From positions 62,001-126,000 of the forward strand of contig NZ_BASE01000008.1 of the NCBI RefSeq assembly GCF_000813125.1: a DNA stretch of 64,000 nt. Direction: 5' to 3'. The stretch's first letter is position 1. Every line of letters starts with the position of its first letter. A program made the position numbers and the translations under genes. Below the pieces are notes generated by a model. That model saw nothing but the letters and a program-made list of their open reading frames with translations, searched no databases and was not told where the DNA came from. Of this stretch, positions 59,811 through 64,000 are shown one piece after another. The DNA is from Mesobacillus selenatarsenatis SF-1 (GTDB lineage Bacteria > Bacillota > Bacilli > Bacillales > Cytobacillaceae).

Positions 59811-60374
59811 CTGAAAAGGCTAGTGATCATAACTGTAGGCAAAACACACAGTGGTAAAACCACATTCGCACGTGCTTTGGAAAAAGAGTTGCAGAGCTCT
59901 ATGGTTATTGACCAGGACAACCACGCAGAATTCATCAATACTTTTTATAAAGACTTGCGGCCATTGGACGGACCTAATACCCTCAAGCACGCTATATCAA
60001 AGTTGATTGTCAATTATGCAATAGAGCAAACAAATTACCACCTTATCATTTGCAACTCGAATCGTAGCCTAAAAGACCGGTCTTATCTTTTTAAAGAGCT
60101 GTTTCCTAAAGATGACTTTATACAGATCATGATTCATTTTGATATTCCGTACGATGTTCTTCAAGGCCGAGTTACTGAAAGTCAGCGCAGTACCAATATC
60201 TTCAGGGGGGCCTATTCCAATTTCGCAGAGGTGTTGGAAAAACAGCAGACTGACTCCTTAAAAGAAGATGTAATAGATCCAGTGGAGGGTGAAGCAGATT
60301 ACTTATTTGTGATAAAGGACAACGCAGACGCTGAAACCGTTATTCTAGAAATTTTACAGATAGCCCGACAATAA
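59811..60374 (+). CDS. P-loop kinase-like ATPase
   Basis: About 187 residues. RLVIITVGKTHSGKTTFARA has Walker A (GKTHSGKT), MVIDQDNHAEFIN the following Asp, and the rest resembles small AAA_33/zeta-type kinases (YHLIICNSNRSLKDRSYLF). AAGGGAGAG sits eight bases before a CTG at 59811; the ATG at 59787 is upstream of that site, so a CTG start is the better reading. Substrate unknown. Confidence 0.72.
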   Translation: MKRLVIITVGKTHSGKTTFARALEKELQSSMVIDQDNHAEFINTFYKDLRPLDGPNTLKHAISKLIVNYAIEQTNYHLIICNSNRSLKDRSYLFKELFPKDDFIQIMIHFDIPYDVLQGRVTESQRSTNIFRGAYSNFAEVLEKQQTDSLKEDVIDPVEGEADYLFVIKDNADAETVILEILQIARQ

Positions 60375-60407
60375 ATCGTTAGAGATATCCTAATTGGGGG
60401 AGCTCAC

Positions 60408-60890
60408 ATGAAAAAACTAGTCATTCTCTTTGTTGTCTTAGTGCTGGCAGCCTGTGGACCTGGATTAGATGAAAATGCTCAATTAGCAAAAGAATATTTA
60501 AAGGATCAAGGATACTCGATTAAATCTTATGAAGGGAAATATTCTTATAGCTTTGAGAGACAGCAATTAGTTGATATGCCAGACAGTTCAATTTGGGCGG
60601 TACAATCAATTGAACCAGATCCGTATATTGGAAAGGAAATCACTCAGGAGATTTTTATTGTGAAAAATCATCCATTAAGTAAAACTTATAGACATATGAT
60701 AGGTTTTTCTAGAAAAGTAGAAGTGAGAGTATTTATTTTCAATGGTGAAATAATCGGAGGTACATCAATTCCAGTCGGTAATGGATTGGTCGGGGCACCT
60801 TATTCAATAGACGGTAAAACTGCTGAAGAAGTAATAAATGGGGACTATACAGAATGGAATAAACAATGGTCTGAGAAATATGGGGATTGA
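60408..60890 (+). CDS. lipoprotein of unknown function
   Basis: 160 residues with lipobox LAACG and a beta-rich extracytoplasmic domain (YLKDQGYSIKSYEGKYSYSF, IIGGTSIPVGNGLVGAPYSI). GGGGGAGC precedes the ATG. A terminator (TGCTGCC / GGCAGCA, TTTTT) follows at 60900. Confidence 0.75.
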   Translation: MKKLVILFVVLVLAACGPGLDENAQLAKEYLKDQGYSIKSYEGKYSYSFERQQLVDMPDSSIWAVQSIEPDPYIGKEITQEIFIVKNHPLSKTYRHMIGFSRKVEVRVFIFNGEIIGGTSIPVGNGLVGAPYSIDGKTAEEVINGDYTEWNKQWSEKYGD

Positions 60891-60899
60891 GTATATTGC

Positions 60900-60929
60900 G
60901 TGCTGCCCATTAAAGGCAGCATTTTTGCT
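60900..60929 (+). terminator. intrinsic terminator
   Basis: TGCTGCC / GGCAGCA stem with a CATTAAA loop, then TTTTT. Confidence 0.82.
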
Positions 60930-60962
60930 ATCAAGTACTCATTGATAAAGAGGAGGTCTGTT

Positions 60963-61181
60963 TTGGAAAAGAATTTTGTGTATTTACTTTTAACAATGAT
61001 ATTTTTTGTGGGTTATGTATTAATATTTGATTATTTTTTTCAATATATTGAAATGATGTTTGTGCCTTATGGGCTCCTGATACTCATTTTACAAATCGGC
61101 TTTTCCATTGTGATCCTCTTTCCTGCTTCGGTAATAACCACCAATAAGATATTTGAGATCTTAGGCCACTTTCAAAATTAA
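60963..61181 (+). CDS. small membrane protein
   Basis: 72 residues starting at TTG 60963 behind GAGGAGG. Two hydrophobic helices (FVYLLLTMIFFVGYVLIFDY and LLILILQIGFSIVILFPASV). Function unknown. Confidence 0.6.
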   Translation: MEKNFVYLLLTMIFFVGYVLIFDYFFQYIEMMFVPYGLLILILQIGFSIVILFPASVITTNKIFEILGHFQN

Positions 61182-61230
61182 GCTAATGAAGGAAGTTTAG
61201 AAATAGAAGACTAATTGTAAATTGAACATA

Positions 61231-61271
61231 AGAAAAGCTACCACGATAATAATATTCGTAATAGCTTTTCA
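61231..61271 (-). terminator. terminator of the DUF1206 gene
   Basis: GAAAAGCTA / TAGCTTTTC with an inner ACGATAATAATATTCGT pairing; read on the minus strand it ends in CTTTTC. It lies between converging genes. Confidence 0.65.
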
Positions 61272-61283
61272 CTATTTATATGG

Positions 61284-62132
61284 TTATTTCCCGTCATATC
61301 CAAAATTCATGTGTTGATAGCGGCCTTTGATAATTTGATAGATGCCGTATAATATCAAACCGACTGCCACAATAGCTAGTAAGAATTGTCCGAATGGCTG
61401 GTTTGCCAACTCTGTTAATGCACCGCCTAGGCCTTTTGATTCGTTGGGATTATGTGTGTATGCTGTGCGAATGAAGAAAAATCCAACCATACTGAGGACT
61501 ATTCCTCGTGAAATCAGGCCGATCTTACCTGAAAGGCGTGCGATTTTACGCTCCTTATCATTCATTTCATAGGTTTTGAATTTGGACATGAATTTCTCTT
61601 TAATTCCACTATATAGTTCGTAAACTCCATATCCAATAATGATTGCTCCAACTAAGCCAACCAACCAGACGCCAAAGGGCTGCTCCATTAACTTGGCAGA
61701 AATCGTTTTCTCTGAATTGTCACCGCCAGCAGATCCAGTGTTACTAGCTAATTTAATTGCACCGAAAGCTAAATTACTATATATAAGCCCGCTGATGAAA
61801 TAACCTGTCCTTTTAATCAATCCTTTTGCATCTGTTCCTTCATTTTCAGGATCCTTTATCGCTTTAATAAAATCCCATAAGATATATCCAATTAAGCCAA
61901 TCCCGATAATCCATAGGGCAACTTCACCTAAAGGCATTTCCGAGATTGATTGAAGAGCACCAGATGTCCCAGTCGTCTCGCCTCTGGGTCCGAATGCAGC
62001 TAAGGCGGCGAGCACTCCGACCATTCCAAATACAATACCTTTGGCAATATAGCCAAAGCGGGCAAACCGACGCATCCACGGTTTAGCTTCTTTCAATTTA
62101 TCTTTGACTTCTATAGTTGATGGTGAATTCAT
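61284..62132 (-). CDS. DUF1206 membrane protein
   Basis: 282 residues made of three similar two-helix units, the DUF1206 layout: FARFGYIAKGIVFGMVGVLA, LIKRTGYFISGLIYSNLAFG and LSGKIGLISRGIVLSMVGFF each open a unit; PFGxxLLxxVxxGLxxYGxY closes them (QPFGVWLVGLVG, QPFGQFLLAIVA). Six membrane helices. Function unestablished, perhaps stress-related. GAGGGAG precedes the ATG. Confidence 0.9.
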   Translation of the reverse strand: MNSPSTIEVKDKLKEAKPWMRRFARFGYIAKGIVFGMVGVLAALAAFGPRGETTGTSGALQSISEMPLGEVALWIIGIGLIGYILWDFIKAIKDPENEGTDAKGLIKRTGYFISGLIYSNLAFGAIKLASNTGSAGGDNSEKTISAKLMEQPFGVWLVGLVGAIIIGYGVYELYSGIKEKFMSKFKTYEMNDKERKIARLSGKIGLISRGIVLSMVGFFFIRTAYTHNPNESKGLGGALTELANQPFGQFLLAIVAVGLILYGIYQIIKGRYQHMNFGYDGK

Positions 62133-62303
62133 GTCATGAACACTCCCTCTATTTATCTCTCATTTATAAAATGTTCCCCCTTTTCCTAAAAAGGAAACTA
62201 GTTGGGTTTCTTACGTCCACTTAGCCAGCATAAAGTCTATTGTTTTATTTTCAGCAGTGCGGGAAAAATGAAAGAATAATTCTATTATTAGGAGGAATTC
62301 AAA

Positions 62304-62510
62304 ATGCCATATAATTCATTAAACGACCTGCCGGATGCAGTAAAGGATAACCTGCCGAATCATGCACAGGAGATTTTTAAAGAAGCATTCAATTCAGCTT
62401 CTGAACAATACGATGAAGAAGAAACAGCCTTTAAGGTGGCATGGAGTGCTGTTAAAAATGAGTATGAAAAGAATGATGATGATGAATGGGTGAGAAAAGA
62501 AGAAGATTAG
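62304..62510 (+). CDS. ChaB family protein
   Basis: A 68-residue acidic protein, DLPDAVKDNLPNHAQEIFKE, then YDEEETAFKVAWSAVKNEYE; this is the ChaB fold in full. ChaB was linked to cation transport in E. coli, but its role in Bacillus is unclear. AGGAGG precedes the ATG. Confidence 0.9.
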   Translation: MPYNSLNDLPDAVKDNLPNHAQEIFKEAFNSASEQYDEEETAFKVAWSAVKNEYEKNDDDEWVRKEED

Positions 62511-62565
62511 AAGTGGGTAAGGTACTTTCTGGTTTTAAAATTCATTTCAATATTGAGTCGGCCAA

Positions 62566-62602
62566 ATAGCCGCTTTCCATAAAGGGAGGCGGTTATTTTT
62601 TA
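62566..62602 (+). terminator. intrinsic terminator
   Basis: AATAGCCGCTTTCC / GGGAGGCGGTTATT stem with an ATAAA loop, then TTTTT. Confidence 0.85.
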
Positions 62603-62668
62603 AATAAGGATGTTTTTATCTTTGGTAAAATTTATACTAGAGTTATAGATTTTAGGGGAGATATAGAT

Positions 62669-63370
62669 ATGTATAAAATCATGCTTATTGAAGATGATGC
62701 CCAGCTGTGCGAGCTGGTCAAAGAGAATTTGGAGAGGTATGGGTATGAGGTGGAACTGCCGATTCATTTTTCAAAAATAGAGGAAGAGTTTGCTAAAATC
62801 AATCCAGATTTGGTTTTGCTGGATATTAATCTGCCTTATTATGATGGTTATTATTTGTGCCGAAGTTTTCGCCAGAAGTCTAATGTGCCGATTCTGATGA
62901 TTTCTGCGCGAAGCCAGGAGATGGAACAGATTATGGCGATCGAACTAGGGGCGGATGATTTTATCACGAAGCCGTTTACGTTCGACATGCTGCACACGAA
63001 AATCAAGGCGACATTGAGAAGGGTTTATGGGGAATATTCGGCCAAAGAAGAGAACCAAAACTGTGCAGGGTCGCTTTGTCTTGATGAGAAGACGCTGATC
63101 CTGGAATATGAGGGTTCGAGAGCCGAGCTTTCGAAAAATGAGTATAAATTGATGAAGAAATTAATGGAGAACGAGGGCACATTTGTTTCGAGGGAAGAGC
63201 TGATTGAAGAAGTGTGGGATTCGGTCACTTTCGTGGATGATAATACCCTGACCGTGAATATGACGAGAATCAAGCAAACTCTTGCCAAGCTGGGATTGAG
63301 CCAAGTCATCAAAAGCAAGCGTGGAGTAGGCTATATGCTAGAGATTCCTGCGGGGATTCAACATGATTAA
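62669..63370 (+). CDS. OmpR-family response regulator (BceR-like)
   Basis: 233 residues. Receiver domain with acidic pocket IEDD, phospho-Asp in LVLLDINLPYYDG (about residue 52), Ser and Lys in MISARS and FITKPFT. The C-terminal winged helix (ELSKNEYKLMKKLMENEGTF, VNMTRIKQTLAKLGL, IKSKRGVGYML) binds DNA. INLPYYDGYYLCR is typical of BceR/GraR-type regulators that control ABC transporters against peptide antibiotics. AGGGGAG before the ATG. The kinase gene overlaps the 3' end by 8 bases. Confidence 0.93.
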   Translation: MYKIMLIEDDAQLCELVKENLERYGYEVELPIHFSKIEEEFAKINPDLVLLDINLPYYDGYYLCRSFRQKSNVPILMISARSQEMEQIMAIELGADDFITKPFTFDMLHTKIKATLRRVYGEYSAKEENQNCAGSLCLDEKTLILEYEGSRAELSKNEYKLMKKLMENEGTFVSREELIEEVWDSVTFVDDNTLTVNMTRIKQTLAKLGLSQVIKSKRGVGYMLEIPAGIQHD

Positions 63371-64000
63371 AAGTCTTTTACTCCGTTTTTTTAAAGACCG
63401 CTTACTCCTTATTATGTTTTATTTTCTCAATATCGCTTGTGTACTGCTGTTTTTTCATCTTAGTGAACCAGCGAACAAGGAATATTTTTACCCGTTGGCG
63501 ATCGGGTTATTTTTCTTAAGTGTATATCTGATTATTGATTGGTTTCGCTTTTATCCAACGAACCGCGCTATTGAAATGCTCAGGAAGGGTCAGAATGTTG
63601 AGTTGGCAGCCAGTACCGAGGAGCAGAAGGCATTTCAGCAACTTTTACATAAAGCAGTGAGGGAATACACGAAGGAAAGCAATGAGTTAGAGGAACAAAA
63701 CAAAGAGAGAATTAGTTTGCTGTCCCATTGGATGCACCATTTGAAGACGCCTGTTTCTGTGATTGAGCTGATTTTGAATAATGAGGTAAAAACAGATACT
63801 TTGGAAAAAATCCAGCAGGAAAATAAGCGACTCGACACATCCATCGAGCAAGGGCTGACGATGATCAGAATGGATCAGTTTGAGAATGACTTTGAGGTGC
63901 AGACTGTTGACCTGGTTGCTTCGTTACGGAAACTGATCAATGCGAGGAAAAAGGAATGGATCTATCAATCGCTTTTTCCTGCTATTGAATCTAGCGAAGA
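63363..64000 (+). CDS. sensor histidine kinase (BceS/GraS-like), 3' truncated by the window
   Basis: The first 212 codons. Two membrane helices (residues about 12-32 and 40-60) enclose an almost absent external loop, the mark of intramembrane-sensing kinases. The H-box LLSHWMHHLKTPVSVIELIL carries the phospho-accepting His. ATG 63363 overlaps the response regulator gene. The catalytic domain lies beyond the window; an ABC transporter gene pair would be expected next. Confidence 0.92.
   Translation, partial: MIKSLLLRFFKDRLLLIMFYFLNIACVLLFFHLSEPANKEYFYPLAIGLFFLSVYLIIDWFRFYPTNRAIEMLRKGQNVELAASTEEQKAFQQLLHKAVREYTKESNELEEQNKERISLLSHWMHHLKTPVSVIELILNNEVKTDTLEKIQQENKRLDTSIEQGLTMIRMDQFENDFEVQTVDLVASLRKLINARKKEWIYQSLFPAIESSE

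Noticed and set aside
1-64000. tRNA, rRNA, prophage or insertion-sequence genes
   Set aside because: I found no tRNA-like cloverleaf, rRNA sequence, transposase, integrase or phage structural gene.

Overview
The window reads as chromosomal DNA of an endospore-forming member of the Bacillaceae (Bacillus/Mesobacillus type). The support is a low-to-moderate GC content, strong AGGAGG-type ribosome binding sites, frequent GTG/TTG starts, a cobalamin riboswitch and a T-box of Bacillota type, a CwlJ-type spore cortex hydrolase, and many B. subtilis-like families (YoaS/YozG pair, DUF2935, DUF1206, ChaB, Bce-like two-component system). The genus is inference; no rRNA or tRNA gene is visible.

Left part (1-14.6 kb): a truncated EamA transporter, a secreted M14 peptidase, a VanW protein and a proline iminopeptidase are followed by a riboswitch-controlled cobalamin salvage operon (4.2-14.6 kb). 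Its order is btuF, cbiZ, cbiB, cobD, cobU, cbiP, cobS, cobC, a second CobU-like gene, pduO, cblT, cblS and a second phosphatase. Most genes overlap by a few bases. The content fits uptake of corrinoids and alpha-ribazole and assembly of adenosylcobalamin: CbiZ trims cobinamide to cobyric acid, CbiB/CobD/CobU rebuild GDP-cobinamide, and CblT/CblS/CobC/CobS provide and attach the lower ligand. No corrin-ring genes are present here.

Middle-left (14.6-24.6 kb): small conserved genes, a DUF4145 protein, a DUF2975/HTH pair, a DUF2935 protein, eight tandem 51-52 bp hairpin units beside a REP-like palindrome, and an HxlR regulator. A T-box leader then controls a GNAT acetyltransferase.

Selenium/sulfur island (23.7-30.6 kb), the most striking part: a LysR regulator diverges from selD. 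selD carries an in-frame UGA at codon 17, at the catalytic Cys/Sec position. It is followed by a DsrE protein, a ten-helix membrane protein with a second in-frame UGA at codon 322 and a hairpin just after it, another DsrE protein, an ArsR-rhodanese fusion with a palindromic operator, an MBL hydrolase and an MFS transporter. Conventional ORF calling breaks both UGA-containing genes.

Right part (30.6-64 kb): an AT-rich accessory zone of nucleotidyltransferases, aminoglycoside-phosphotransferase-like proteins, GNAT and NUDIX enzymes, lipoproteins and tiny membrane proteins, carrying decayed gene copies and a dispersed terminator repeat. Within it lies a complete branched-chain amino-acid-type ABC operon (34.4-39.0 kb), followed by an RHS remnant. 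More conserved genes follow (MurJ/SpoVB-like flippase, S9 peptidase, DJ-1/PfpI protein, SDR, CwlJ, DUF1206, ChaB). The window closes with a Bce-like response regulator and a truncated histidine kinase.
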